DNA of 64,000 nucleotides, taken from assembly GCF_014230055.1 (NCBI RefSeq), contig NZ_JACHVA010000101.1, forward strand, positions 1 to 64,000, read 5' to 3'. Both the position numbers and the translations under genes were made by a program. Positions within the stretch are counted from its first letter, which is position 1; each line of letters begins with the position of its first letter. This document shows positions 1 through 8,451 of the stretch, in pieces. Below the pieces are notes generated by a model. The model was not told the origin of the DNA, ran no database searches, and saw only the letters and a program-made list of their open reading frames with translations. This DNA comes from Puniceicoccus vermicola. GTDB taxonomy: Bacteria > Verrucomicrobiota > Verrucomicrobiia > Opitutales > Puniceicoccaceae.

Positions 1-828
1 TTGCCTTGGCACACCGTCAAACGCATTGACAAAGCTAGGTTGGTTCGGGAGTTGCCTGAAGTCGATTACGGTTCGCTCAGAACTCTGGTCATGGATGAGT
101 TCGCATTGCACAAGGGGCACCGCTACGCCTCCGTCGTAGCCGATGCGGACACTCGGCAAGTGCTTTGGATCGGTGAAGGGCGCAGTCGCGAATCCATACG
201 CCCCTTCTTTGAATCACTGGGCGAACACTGCGATCAAATCGAAGCGGTCGCGATGGATCAGAACAGCGCCTTTGACCTGGAGGTGAAGATGCACTGCCCG
301 AATGCGGAAGTCGTCTACGACCTTTTTCATGTCGTTGCCAAATACGGCCGTGAAGTCATCGACCGAGTCCGCGTGGATCAGGCCAATGAACTAAGGCAGA
401 ACAAGTCGGCTCGCAGAGCGGTCAAACGTAGCCGATGGTTACTTCTAAAGAACAAGGACAACCTCAATGAAGAAGAACTTGTCAGGCTCGAAGAGCTGAT
501 GAATGCCAACCAATCCTTGGCTCAAGTCTACGTCCTGAAAGAACAGCTCAAAGAACTATGGCGAAGCTCAAGCATCTGGGGCGCCTTCAAACGCTGGCGC
601 ACATGGTGGAGGATGTGCCGTGAGTCCAAAATCAAACCCCTGCTCGCCTTCGCTGATAAACTCAGACCCTACCTCCGTGGAATCATAGCCTCAGCCAAAT
701 ACCCACTCAACACCAGCGTGCTCGAGGGCATGAACAACAAGATCAAGGTCATCAAAAGAACCGCTTATGGCTTCAGGGATACGGAATACTTCTTCCTCAA
801 GATTAAGCATGCTTTCCCCGGGAAATGA
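1..828 (+). CDS. ISL3-family transposase (5' partial)
   Basis: C-terminal part, 275 residues, of a DDE transposase that cuts and pastes its insertion sequence. The frame is open at the window edge, so the TTG at position 1 is not a real start; the zinc-finger/HTH N-terminus is missing. The catalytic triad is visible as D32 (VMDEFALH), D86 (VAMDQN) and E242 (SVLEGMNNKIK), and the C-terminus (AYGFRDTEYFFLKIKHAFPGK) is typical of DDE_Tnp_ISL3 proteins. The triad is intact, so the enzyme may be active if the left part is whole. It sits directly against a truncated adaptor gene, which fixes the insertion site. Confidence 0.9.
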   Translation: MPWHTVKRIDKARLVRELPEVDYGSLRTLVMDEFALHKGHRYASVVADADTRQVLWIGEGRSRESIRPFFESLGEHCDQIEAVAMDQNSAFDLEVKMHCPNAEVVYDLFHVVAKYGREVIDRVRVDQANELRQNKSARRAVKRSRWLLLKNKDNLNEEELVRLEELMNANQSLAQVYVLKEQLKELWRSSSIWGAFKRWRTWWRMCRESKIKPLLAFADKLRPYLRGIIASAKYPLNTSVLEGMNNKIKVIKRTAYGFRDTEYFFLKIKHAFPGK

Positions 829-836
829 CGATGAAC
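1..836 (+). mobile_element. ISL3-family insertion sequence, right end only
   Basis: The window opens inside an insertion sequence whose left end lies outside. What is seen is the transposase reading frame and, straight after its stop, the switch to adaptor-protein coding sequence by about position 840. The exact right end is uncertain; the stretch GATGAACC at 829-836 is my best guess because ISL3 transposase stops usually lie close to the right terminus. The terminal inverted repeat and the 8-bp target duplication typical of ISL3 cannot be checked without the left end. Confidence 0.75.
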
Positions 837-1684
837 CAAAAGAATTGCGGAAGATCAGCGGTGGCAAGATTCCCTCCCAGGCTACGATGGATTCAGCTGT
901 CGCCTCACTGGAACGGGCCCGTGCGGATCTCCTCAGTGCTGAGGCCTCGGTGCACCAGCAAGAAGCCCAAGTTCAGATCACGGAGACAGATCTCTCGAAG
1001 ACCATCATTCGATCACCGACCAAGGGTGTGGTCCTCAGTCGCAAACTGGAACCTGGGCAGACGGTGGCCGCGAGTTTCACTACACCCGAGTTGTTTGTGA
1101 TTGCGGAGGACCTCGCGAGCATGCTCCTCGAAGTTTCGATTGCCGAGGCTGATATTGGGTTCGTGAAGGACGGGCAGGTCGCTCGCTTTCAGGTTGATGC
1201 TTGGCCGCAGCGCACCTACGAGGCCACTGTGTCGAAGGTCTCCTTTGGCTCGAAGGTGACCGACAATGTCGTGACCTATCCGACAGAGCTGAAGGTGGCG
1301 AATGCGGACCTGAGCTTGCGTCCCGGCATGACCGCGACGGCTGACATAGATGTCGCGCATCATACGGATGTATTCCTGGTTCCGGTCGCCGCCCTCCGTT
1401 TCGAGCCGATGGAACCGGCCGAGAATGGGGAATCAGGTGAGGAAATGTCCTTCCTTGAGAAAATGATTATGGGTCCGTCGCCACAAAAACATGAGCGCCG
1501 GGAAGGGTATGATGGGTCAGATCCCAGTTTGCTGAAACCCGCGATCTGGGTGCTGCGGGATGGTGAGCCCCAGAGGGTTGTGGTCATGCTTGGTCTCAGC
1601 AATGGGCAGATGACTGAAGTCTCCTCAGCAGATCTCTCCATTGGTGACGCAGTCATCATCCGTGAAGAGTTGGCCAAACGGTGA
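837..1684 (+). pseudogene. MacA/HlyD-like periplasmic adaptor, 5' end removed by the IS
   Basis: Periplasmic adaptor (RND/MacA type) that would link the MacB-like ABC transporter to an outer-membrane channel. About 280 C-terminal residues remain: part of the alpha-helical hairpin (ASLERARADLLSAEASV), the lipoyl half-motif (TIIRSPTKGVVLSRKLEPG), the beta-barrel (LRPGMTATADI) and the membrane-proximal domain. The signal anchor, first lipoyl half and first hairpin helix are absent because the ISL3 element replaces everything upstream of LRKISGGKIPSQATMD. The open frame runs back into the transposase end (ATG at 767), so a short chimera could be made, but it would lack export and anchoring signals. 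The stop overlaps the ATPase start (TGATG). Loss of function is inferred. Confidence 0.85.
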
Positions 1685-2412
1685 TGAATACAGGGATTAA
1701 AGAGCCATTGATCGAGCTCCGGGAGCTGAGAAAAACCTACGGTCAGGGGACGGCGGCGTTTGAAACGCTGAGGGGCATTAATCTGGCCATTTACAAAGGA
1801 GAGTTCCTTTCGATCATGGGGCCCAGTGGTTCGGGAAAATCGACGTTGATGAATTTGCTGGGATGCCTCGATCAGCCAACCTCGGGGTTCTACTCGTATC
1901 AGGGGATCTCGGTCGAGAGTCTTGATGCAGTGCAGCGGTCTTTGCTGCGTCGCTACGCATTGGGGTTCATCTTTCAGGGATTTAATCTCCTGGCCCGCAC
2001 GAGTGCTCTGGAGAACGTGGAGCTGCCATTGCTTTACCGCGGGATCAAGCGGAGCGAACGTCATCACGTGGCCCGAGAGGCGCTCGCTTCGGTCGGACTT
2101 GGCGACAAAGCTCGGAATACCCCGGCAGAGTTATCGGGGGGACAACAGCAGCGAGTGGCGATTGCCCGGGCCATCGTAACCAATCCGAGCACTCTCTTCG
2201 CTGACGAGCCGACGGGAAACCTCGATACGACGACGACCGGCGAGATCATGGACTTATTGACCCGACTGAACGCTGAACGGGGCATTACGATTTTGATGGT
2301 TACTCATGAAGATGAGGTCGCCGCGTACGCCAAGCGGGTCGTGCGGGTGACGGATGGGCTGATCGAGCACGATCGGTCTCAGGAGAAACCAAGCCGGGAG
2401 TTCCTACGATGA
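1684..2412 (+). CDS. MacB/LolD-type ABC transporter ATP-binding protein
   Basis: Cytoplasmic ATPase of a MacB-type export or lipoprotein-release ABC system, 242 residues. Walker A GPSGSGKST is near residue 46, the signature LSGGQQQRVAIARA near 147, and Walker B LFADEPTGNLD near 170, followed by the H-loop VTHED. The MacB/LolD/FtsE subfamily is recognised by the length and by the separate FtsX-like permease that follows with an ATGA overlap. I chose the ATG at 1684, overlapping the adaptor stop; a GTG at 1681 would add one residue. Neighbours: adaptor relic, permease, then a two-component system, which often control such exporters. The substrate is unknown. Confidence 0.93.
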   Translation: MNTGIKEPLIELRELRKTYGQGTAAFETLRGINLAIYKGEFLSIMGPSGSGKSTLMNLLGCLDQPTSGFYSYQGISVESLDAVQRSLLRRYALGFIFQGFNLLARTSALENVELPLLYRGIKRSERHHVAREALASVGLGDKARNTPAELSGGQQQRVAIARAIVTNPSTLFADEPTGNLDTTTTGEIMDLLTRLNAERGITILMVTHEDEVAAYAKRVVRVTDGLIEHDRSQEKPSREFLR

Positions 2413-3632
2413 TCGCCATGTTGGGAAATGCTTTTCTGATCGCGATTCGGGAAATCCGGCGGAACCTGACGCGGACTTTTTTGACGGTGCTGGGCATCAT
2501 CATTGGAGTATCGGCGGTGATTACAATGGTAACCATGGGGGAGGGAACGACCCAAGCGGTCAAAGACGAGATCTCTCAGCTGGGGAGTAATCTTTTGGTG
2601 TTAAGCCCCGGTGTTGGCTTTGGGCCGCGTTCTTCCGAGGCGGGGGTGCCCAATTTTACACTGGAAGACGTCCGGGCCATTCGCACCCAGATTCCCGGTG
2701 TTGCTGCGGTAGCTCCGATTCGGGGAGCTTCGCTGAGCACGATCTATCGTCAGGAAGCCCGGAAATCCCAGGTTGTTGGGACCTCTCCAGAATATTTTTT
2801 CATCAATAAGTGGGTCGTCGGTGAAGGAAGGATCTTCACCGAGGGCGAAGCGGAGCGGGGAGACGCAGTTGCGGTTATCGGGAATACGGTCCGCCAGAAG
2901 CTTTTCGGATCGGAGGATCCTATCGGGAAAAAGATTCGTCTGGGGCAGGCGTCCCTTCAAGTCGTCGGTCTTCTCGCTACGAAAGGACGCATCGGAATGG
3001 AGGATCAGGATGATATTATTGTCGTCCCTCTGGCGACGATGCAGCGGCGGCTTGGGGGGCGGGGTTCCTCCCGGGATATTACCGATATCACGATCTCGGC
3101 CATCGACGATTCGGATGGCGATCAGTTGATTGCCGAAATTACCCAGCTGATGCGTCAGAGGCGGAATCTGCAATGGAATCAGGACGATAATTTTAGTGTT
3201 TTCGATACACGTCAGATCGCTGAGACGTTGAGCGCCTCAACCAAAATGATGACCATGCTTCTGGGGGCGGTCGCGGGCGTCTCTCTTCTGGTCGGTGGGA
3301 TTGGAATTATGAACATTATGCTGGTCTCGGTGACCGAGCGAACCCGGGAGATTGGAATCCGGCTTGCGATCGGGGCGACCGCCCGTGAGGTCCTTTGGCA
3401 ATTTATGGTCGAAGCCCTGACCCTTTCGTGTGTCGGGGGATTGGTCGGAATCGGATTGGCCTTTCTCTTCTGCTCAGTGCTCGCTCCAATCATTGAAGTG
3501 GGCTTTCTCTTCAACCTGCAGATAAATCTGATCGCTTTCGTCTTCTCGGCCGTGGTTGGGGTGGTCTTTGGATTCGCACCGGCGCGCAGGGCGGCAGGAC
3601 TGGACCCGATTGATGCTTTGCGTCACGAATAA
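2409..3632 (+). CDS. MacB-like ABC transporter permease (FtsX family)
   Basis: Inner-membrane permease, 407 residues, matching the MacB_PCD plus FtsX layout: a first membrane helix near 18-40 (TFLTVLGIIIGVSAVITMV), a periplasmic domain of about 220 residues, then three helices near 280-300, 330-355 and 365-395. The conserved LLVGGIGIMNIMLVSVTERTREIGIR segment spans the second helix and first cytoplasmic loop (20 residues or fewer shown in parts: GIGIMNIMLVSVTERTREIG). Coupled to the ATPase by ATGA overlap. With its adaptor gene truncated, the transporter is intact in the membrane but probably cannot form a tripartite pump unless another adaptor substitutes. Confidence 0.92.
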   Translation: MIAMLGNAFLIAIREIRRNLTRTFLTVLGIIIGVSAVITMVTMGEGTTQAVKDEISQLGSNLLVLSPGVGFGPRSSEAGVPNFTLEDVRAIRTQIPGVAAVAPIRGASLSTIYRQEARKSQVVGTSPEYFFINKWVVGEGRIFTEGEAERGDAVAVIGNTVRQKLFGSEDPIGKKIRLGQASLQVVGLLATKGRIGMEDQDDIIVVPLATMQRRLGGRGSSRDITDITISAIDDSDGDQLIAEITQLMRQRRNLQWNQDDNFSVFDTRQIAETLSASTKMMTMLLGAVAGVSLLVGGIGIMNIMLVSVTERTREIGIRLAIGATAREVLWQFMVEALTLSCVGGLVGIGLAFLFCSVLAPIIEVGFLFNLQINLIAFVFSAVVGVVFGFAPARRAAGLDPIDALRHE

Positions 3633-3654
3633 TCCTCTGCTCTGCTGAAGCCTT

Positions 3655-4305
3655 ATGAGGGTCCTGATCGTTGAGGATGATGCTGCGCTTTGCCGAAGCC
3701 TAGCCGCTACTTTGCGGGACGAGGCGATCGCGGTCGATATGGCAAATGATGGGGAAGAAGGGTGGATCCGCGCGCGGGAAGAAATCTATGACGCGGTTCT
3801 GCTCGATGTCATGATGCCGAAGCTGGATGGCTGGGAGGTGCTCAGTCGTCTTCGGCAGGAATCCAAAGTGCCCGTCCTGATGCTCACGGCGAGGGATACG
3901 ATCCCCGACCGCGTGAAGGGGTTGGACAGCGGGGCCGATGACTATTTGACCAAGCCCTTCGACAACAGCGAGCTCCTCGCTCGGCTGCGGGCGTTGATCC
4001 GTAGGTCGGCGGGCTCTTCTCAGGCCGTTTTGACGGTCGGTGCGCTTCAGGTCGATACCGCGAGACGACAGGTAACCCGGAACGGCGTCGGAGTGGATCT
4101 CACTGCCCGCGAATACAGTCTCCTGGAGTATTTGTTGCTAAACCGTGGGAAGGTCTTGAGCCGGACGCTGCTCTACGAGCGCCTGTTCGACGAAAACGAC
4201 GACAGCCTTTCGAACCTCCTGGACGTCCATGTCTCCAATCTCCGGAAAAAGCTGGGGGCCGAGCTCATCACTACCCGGCGTGGCCATGGCTACATCATCG
4301 AATAG
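3655..4305 (+). CDS. OmpR/PhoB-family response regulator
   Basis: DNA-binding response regulator, 216 residues. The receiver domain (1-115) has the acidic pair E7-D8-D9, phospho-acceptor D51 (VLLDVMMP), the conserved threonine (LTARD) and K in YLTKPFD. The C-terminal winged helix (125-216) carries LTAREYSLLEYLL and the recognition part LLDVHVSNLRKKLG. It lies 22 bp behind the permease and is followed after 10 bp by its sensor kinase. By position it probably responds to envelope stress or a toxic compound and controls the upstream transporter. That role is inferred. Confidence 0.95.
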   Translation: MRVLIVEDDAALCRSLAATLRDEAIAVDMANDGEEGWIRAREEIYDAVLLDVMMPKLDGWEVLSRLRQESKVPVLMLTARDTIPDRVKGLDSGADDYLTKPFDNSELLARLRALIRRSAGSSQAVLTVGALQVDTARRQVTRNGVGVDLTAREYSLLEYLLLNRGKVLSRTLLYERLFDENDDSLSNLLDVHVSNLRKKLGAELITTRRGHGYIIE

Positions 4306-4315
4306 GAGACCAGAG

Positions 4316-5794
4316 ATGAAGTTCCCTTTCCATTCCCTCCGTTGGCGTCTCCAGATCTGGTATGCGGTCATTCTTCTGCTGACGATTTCCGCTTTCTGCT
4401 TCAGTGCCTACCAACTCTCCTGGTTGAACCAAACTCGCCGAATCGATCGGAGCCTCGTTGAAGAAGAACGGGAGATGATCGAAGCCTTCATCAAGGAGGA
4501 GCCTAATCGACAGAAGAGCGAATCGAATGGAGAGGATCGGTCCATATCTCCGGCGGAGTTCTTTCTCCGGGAGTTGCAGGAGGGAGCTGTCCAGCTTCCC
4601 GAAGGATTGGAAAGTTCGTTCGATTCGCGGAATGATGGGTTTCAGTATTTTGCCTTTGCCGACGCGGATGGACGGGTCCTTCTCGCCAGTTTGAACGCAC
4701 CGGATGACATCCGTTTTCTCCCTGTCCCCGAGCGGGGGATGGAGGAAGATTTCCAATTTGACGGGGCCCGTCGTGAAAGCCGGAGTAGCTTTTCCTTTGG
4801 TCTGCGGACGGTCTACGGCAAAGATATTACCCCTGAATTGCGCGATCAGCAGACATTTGCGTGGTCACTCGTTCTATCGGGGGGAGCTCTCTGGGTCATC
4901 GGCCTTCTCGGTGGGTGGTGGTTGGCGGGGCGAGCGATTCGCCCGATTCAGTCCATCAGTCGCACCGCTACCCGCATCGCCGGGGGAAATCTGGACGAGC
5001 GCATCAACGTGTCGGGCCGGGAGGACGAGCTGCACCAACTCAGCCGGGTTTTGAATCAGACCTTCGACGAACTTCAAAATTCGGTGGAGCGGCAACGCCA
5101 ATTCACCGCTGATGCCTCCCACGAACTCAGGACTCCCTTGACGATCCTGATCTCGGAGACGCAGCGGATGTGCAAAAAGACACGGTCGGTGGAGGAATAC
5201 GCTGAGTCGATGGCAGTGTGCCGTGATGCAGGACAGCGGATGCGGAAGCTCGTGGAGAGCTTGCTCCTTCTGGCGCGCCAAGAGGATCAGGTCGTCAAAT
5301 TTGGCGCCGAAGCCGGGGAAAAAGTGGATTTCGCGGAGGTTGCCGAACAGGCCGTGCGAGAGATTCGTCCGCTCGCGGAGGAGAGGGGCGTGAGGTGCTT
5401 AACGAGTCTAAGCCCAGCCTCTGTCGTTGGAAGTCGGGCCGCGTTAGGGGTGCTGGTCAACAATCTGATCTCGAATGCGGTGCTTCATCATCCGGGTCAG
5501 GGTCAGGTCGAGGTGCGGGTCGAAGAGACTGAGGGGGAGGTCATCCTCATCGTTGCCGATGATGGAACGGGCATCGCCGCCGAGGATCTTCCTCATATCT
5601 TTGAACGGTTCTACCGGGCGGATAAATCGCGCACGGACTCGGGAGAGCACTCCGGGCTGGGTCTGGCATTGGCGCAGTCGACCGCCAAGAACCATTGCGG
5701 AAGTATTTCGGTGGAAAGTCGAAAAGGCGAGGGAGCAGTCTTCACCGTAAGATTGCCGAGCTGGGGGGCCGAATGTTCTTCCAAATCCTCCTGA
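4316..5794 (+). CDS. Two-component sensor histidine kinase
   Basis: Membrane sensor kinase of 492 residues. Order: first membrane helix (about 13-33), periplasmic domain of about 145 residues, second helix (181-204), HAMP linker, dimerisation domain with H269 in FTADASHELRTPL, and the HATPase domain with N box NLISNAVLHHP, G1 box DDGTGIA, F box IFERFYRAD and G2 box GLGLALAQ. An upstream in-frame ATG at 4229 would overlap the regulator gene; ATG 4316 is preferred because AGGAGA sits about 7 bases before it and the first helix then starts at residue 13. It pairs with the adjacent OmpR regulator. Confidence 0.94.
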   Translation: MKFPFHSLRWRLQIWYAVILLLTISAFCFSAYQLSWLNQTRRIDRSLVEEEREMIEAFIKEEPNRQKSESNGEDRSISPAEFFLRELQEGAVQLPEGLESSFDSRNDGFQYFAFADADGRVLLASLNAPDDIRFLPVPERGMEEDFQFDGARRESRSSFSFGLRTVYGKDITPELRDQQTFAWSLVLSGGALWVIGLLGGWWLAGRAIRPIQSISRTATRIAGGNLDERINVSGREDELHQLSRVLNQTFDELQNSVERQRQFTADASHELRTPLTILISETQRMCKKTRSVEEYAESMAVCRDAGQRMRKLVESLLLLARQEDQVVKFGAEAGEKVDFAEVAEQAVREIRPLAEERGVRCLTSLSPASVVGSRAALGVLVNNLISNAVLHHPGQGQVEVRVEETEGEVILIVADDGTGIAAEDLPHIFERFYRADKSRTDSGEHSGLGLALAQSTAKNHCGSISVESRKGEGAVFTVRLPSWGAECSSKSS

Positions 5795-5866
5795 TGGGCG
5801 CGTATCTTCTCGAGTTTCCTGTTTTCCGGCTGCCGGGGATTGAATCGGTGCCGTTTTGAACATCGT

Positions 5867-7234
5867 ATGCCGTCAGAACCAAAATCCACTCCGCGCTTAA
5901 TCCGCAGACCCGTTTATTCGACTCTCTGGCGGATGGCTTTGCCGATGCTGGGTGGGACGTTTGCCATGAACGCCTTCAACTTGGCGGATACTTGGTTTGT
6001 GGCGAAGCTGGGAACCGTTCCGCTGGCGGCGATGGGGTTCAGTTTTCCGGTGGTGATGTTGCTGATTACCTTGGCGCTCGGGCTGGGGATGGGGGCGACG
6101 ACTGTCATTTCCCAGGCATTGGGGGCCAGTGATCATGAGAGGGCGAAGCGGTTGACGACCCACGCGATCATTTTGTGCATTCTCATTGTCGTTTTCGTCT
6201 CCGTGGTGGGGCTGTTAACGATCGAGCCGGTCTTCCGCGCTCTCGGGGCCGGGCCGGAGGTCATGCCGGCGATTCGGGGGTATATGCAGGTCTGGTATCT
6301 GGGGGTGATCTTTTTGGTGATTCCCATGGTGGCCAACAATATCATCCGAGCTACAGGCGATACCATCCGGCCGAGCATCATCATGGGAGTGACATCGGTG
6401 CTGAACATTTTTCTGGATCCCATTTTTATCTTCGGCTTCGCCTTTATTCCGGAAATGGGAATCCAAGGGGCGGCTTTGGCTACGGTTCTGTCCCGTGCCG
6501 TATCCTGTGTCGCCGCGCTCTGGATTTTGATCCACCAATATGATCTGATCACCTTCTCGCGACTTCGTTGGGCCAATATTTGGAATTCCTGGAAGGCGGT
6601 CATGCGGATCGGTCTGCCCAGTACGGTGACTCAGGTTCTCATGCCCATCGCCGGGGCGATCATCACTTGGTTGCTCGCCCGGCACGGCCCTGCTGCGGTG
6701 GCAGCTGCGGGGGTTGCGGGGCGTTTGGAAATGTTTGCCTTTATGGTTCCCATGGCTCTGGGGATTTCATTGGTCCCCTTCGTTGGCCAAAATTTTGGTG
6801 CAGGACGATTGGACCGGGTCAAAGAGGGGATGTTTTACGGGAATACTTTCGCTTTTGGCTATGGCCTCATCATCGCCGTGGTTTTCTGGATCTTTGCTCC
6901 GCAGATCGGCGGTCTCTTCAGTCAAGATGAAGCGGTGATCGGGGTTCTGACCCAGTACATGCGGATCATTCCGGTCGGCTATGGTCTCCTTGAAATCCAG
7001 CGCTACAGTGGTTTTCTCATGAACGGGATCAACAAGCCCATGCAGTCGCTCTGGCTCAATGCTCTTCGTATCATTGTCTTGTTGATTCCGCTCTCCTTGT
7101 TGGGGGACAAATTCTTGGGGCTGACAGGCATTTTCTGGGGCCGCTTAATCGCCGATGTTGTCTCGGGGACCGTTGGTTTGGTCTGGGCGATTGCCTTGCT
7201 GCGCAAGGTGAGTGCGGAGAAAAACGCTGGATGA
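5867..7234 (+). CDS. MATE-family multidrug/sodium efflux transporter
   Basis: Polytopic inner-membrane exporter, 455 residues, with about 12 hydrophobic helices in two homologous halves, the usual MATE size. Typical segments are ALPMLGGTFAMNAFNLADTW at the start, GLGMGATTVISQALGA in the first half and GISLVPFVGQNFGAG in the second. MATE proteins swap protons or sodium for cationic drugs. A TTG at 5840 could extend it by nine residues; ATG 5867 is preferred although no Shine-Dalgarno sequence is seen. It follows the two-component genes by 72 bp and may be under their control. Confidence 0.92.
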   Translation: MPSEPKSTPRLIRRPVYSTLWRMALPMLGGTFAMNAFNLADTWFVAKLGTVPLAAMGFSFPVVMLLITLALGLGMGATTVISQALGASDHERAKRLTTHAIILCILIVVFVSVVGLLTIEPVFRALGAGPEVMPAIRGYMQVWYLGVIFLVIPMVANNIIRATGDTIRPSIIMGVTSVLNIFLDPIFIFGFAFIPEMGIQGAALATVLSRAVSCVAALWILIHQYDLITFSRLRWANIWNSWKAVMRIGLPSTVTQVLMPIAGAIITWLLARHGPAAVAAAGVAGRLEMFAFMVPMALGISLVPFVGQNFGAGRLDRVKEGMFYGNTFAFGYGLIIAVVFWIFAPQIGGLFSQDEAVIGVLTQYMRIIPVGYGLLEIQRYSGFLMNGINKPMQSLWLNALRIIVLLIPLSLLGDKFLGLTGIFWGRLIADVVSGTVGLVWAIALLRKVSAEKNAG

Positions 7235-7458
7235 GTAGCCGCTCAGCTTCAGCTGCGCGGCTTGTGGTTTCGTAGATTCGACCAGCTCCACCTTTCCTCG
7301 AGGGGTAAAGCGAAACGGCCGGTGCTCCGTATGCAGGTAGAAAACTTTTTTCCCTTCAAAAGGACTCTGGGTAGGCGGATGGGCGACGCGGTGGGCGCAG
7401 CTGAAGCTACGGCCTTACTAATGTAGCCGCTCAGCTTCAGCTGCGCGGCCTGGGGTTT
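7235..7458. repeat. Dispersed intergenic repeat, two direct copies and one inverted fragment
   Basis: Two direct copies of a 36-bp sequence occur at 7235-7270 and 7423-7458; both contain GTAGCCGCTCAGCTTCAGCT followed by GCGCGGC and end in GGTTT. A shorter inverted piece (GCGCAGCTGAAGCTACGGCC) lies at 7395-7414. The set fills the gap between the convergent MATE and AraC genes. No convincing gene is present here. It behaves like a REP/MITE-type intergenic repeat that could form mRNA hairpins at the ends of both genes. Confidence 0.7.
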
Positions 7459-7486
7459 GGCATCCTTCGTAAGCTCATAGAAGCGA

Positions 7487-8371
7487 TTACTGTTGGATCG
7501 GTTCCCCATGGTTCCGTCGATAGGCGTCCGGGGAGACTCCGTGGACCCGCTTGAAAGATCGGGTGAAGTGGTAGGGGTCGGGGAAGCCGAATTCATCGGC
7601 GACTTCCTTGACCAATTTCCCTTGGCGGACCAGCGAGAGTGCCGCCGATTTCATCTTCTCCTTCTGCAGAAACCGATACGGGCTCTCGTGGGCAAATCGG
7701 CGGAAGAGTCGGCTGAGGTACGCAGGATCGACATGGCAGGCGCGGGCCACCTCATCAGCTTGTTTCAATCGGCGGTGATGGTTGAGGATAAAATCCCGGC
7801 AGCGTTCATAGGTTTCGTAGCCTTGGCTTGAGGCTTCTCCAAGAGGCGTCTGGTGAGTGCTCGCGAGCATGATAAGAGTCTCGAGTAGCAATCGACAGAG
7901 TCGGGGTGACTGGGGAATGTCTTCGGCCCCGGAATCGATCAATCGGTCAAAAATGTCGATGGCACCCGCATTCGCGCTGAGGCGGTAGAAGCCGGGGATC
8001 TGTAGTCCATGGGTTCGGAGAATGGAGAGAGCCTGAGGACCTTCAAAGTCGACGAAAAGCTTGGTGAGGCGCTGTTGGGGATGAGTTCGGATCTGGTGGG
8101 GAATGCCGGGTCCGTAGAGAAAGAGACTCCCGGGAGAGAGATCGTAGGAAACACCGTTCAAGCAGAGGTTTCCTTGCCCAGAAGCGACGAGCTCGAGACC
8201 AACATAAGGAAAGGTTTTTCGATCAATTGTGTAATCCTCCGCACAATGTTCCCGACCCCCACAGATTACAGTAAGCCCGTCGATAGGAGTCGGCTCCTGA
8301 AAGAAGAAAGTTCGCTCACGTTCAACCTCACGGGAAAAGAAGTCGGGAGTTTTCTGTTTTGAGGTTTCCAT
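7487..8371 (-). CDS. AraC-family transcriptional regulator
   Basis: About 294 residues. The N-terminal cupin-like sugar-binding domain includes LCLNGVSYDLSPGSLFLYGP, and the C-terminal domain has two helix-turn-helix motifs (ADEVARACHVDPAYLSRLFRR and VKEVADEFGFPDPYHFTRSFK, the latter with the conserved GF.D..HF.R.FK pattern). Divergent from the L-galactose dehydrogenase-like gene, whose cluster it most likely controls in response to the sugar. In-frame starts also exist at 8404, 8425 and TTG 8431; none has a Shine-Dalgarno sequence, and the longer ones would overlap nearly all of the 80-bp promoter gap, so ATG 8371 was chosen. Confidence 0.88.
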   Translation of the reverse strand: METSKQKTPDFFSREVERERTFFFQEPTPIDGLTVICGGREHCAEDYTIDRKTFPYVGLELVASGQGNLCLNGVSYDLSPGSLFLYGPGIPHQIRTHPQQRLTKLFVDFEGPQALSILRTHGLQIPGFYRLSANAGAIDIFDRLIDSGAEDIPQSPRLCRLLLETLIMLASTHQTPLGEASSQGYETYERCRDFILNHHRRLKQADEVARACHVDPAYLSRLFRRFAHESPYRFLQKEKMKSAALSLVRQGKLVKEVADEFGFPDPYHFTRSFKRVHGVSPDAYRRNHGEPIQQ

Positions 8372-8451
8372 TGTGGGAGAGGTCGATAGGTCAAGAATTG
8401 GCATGGAATGGTCAGTTCCGTCCATTGTCAAAGCGGAAGCTCGAATCTAGA

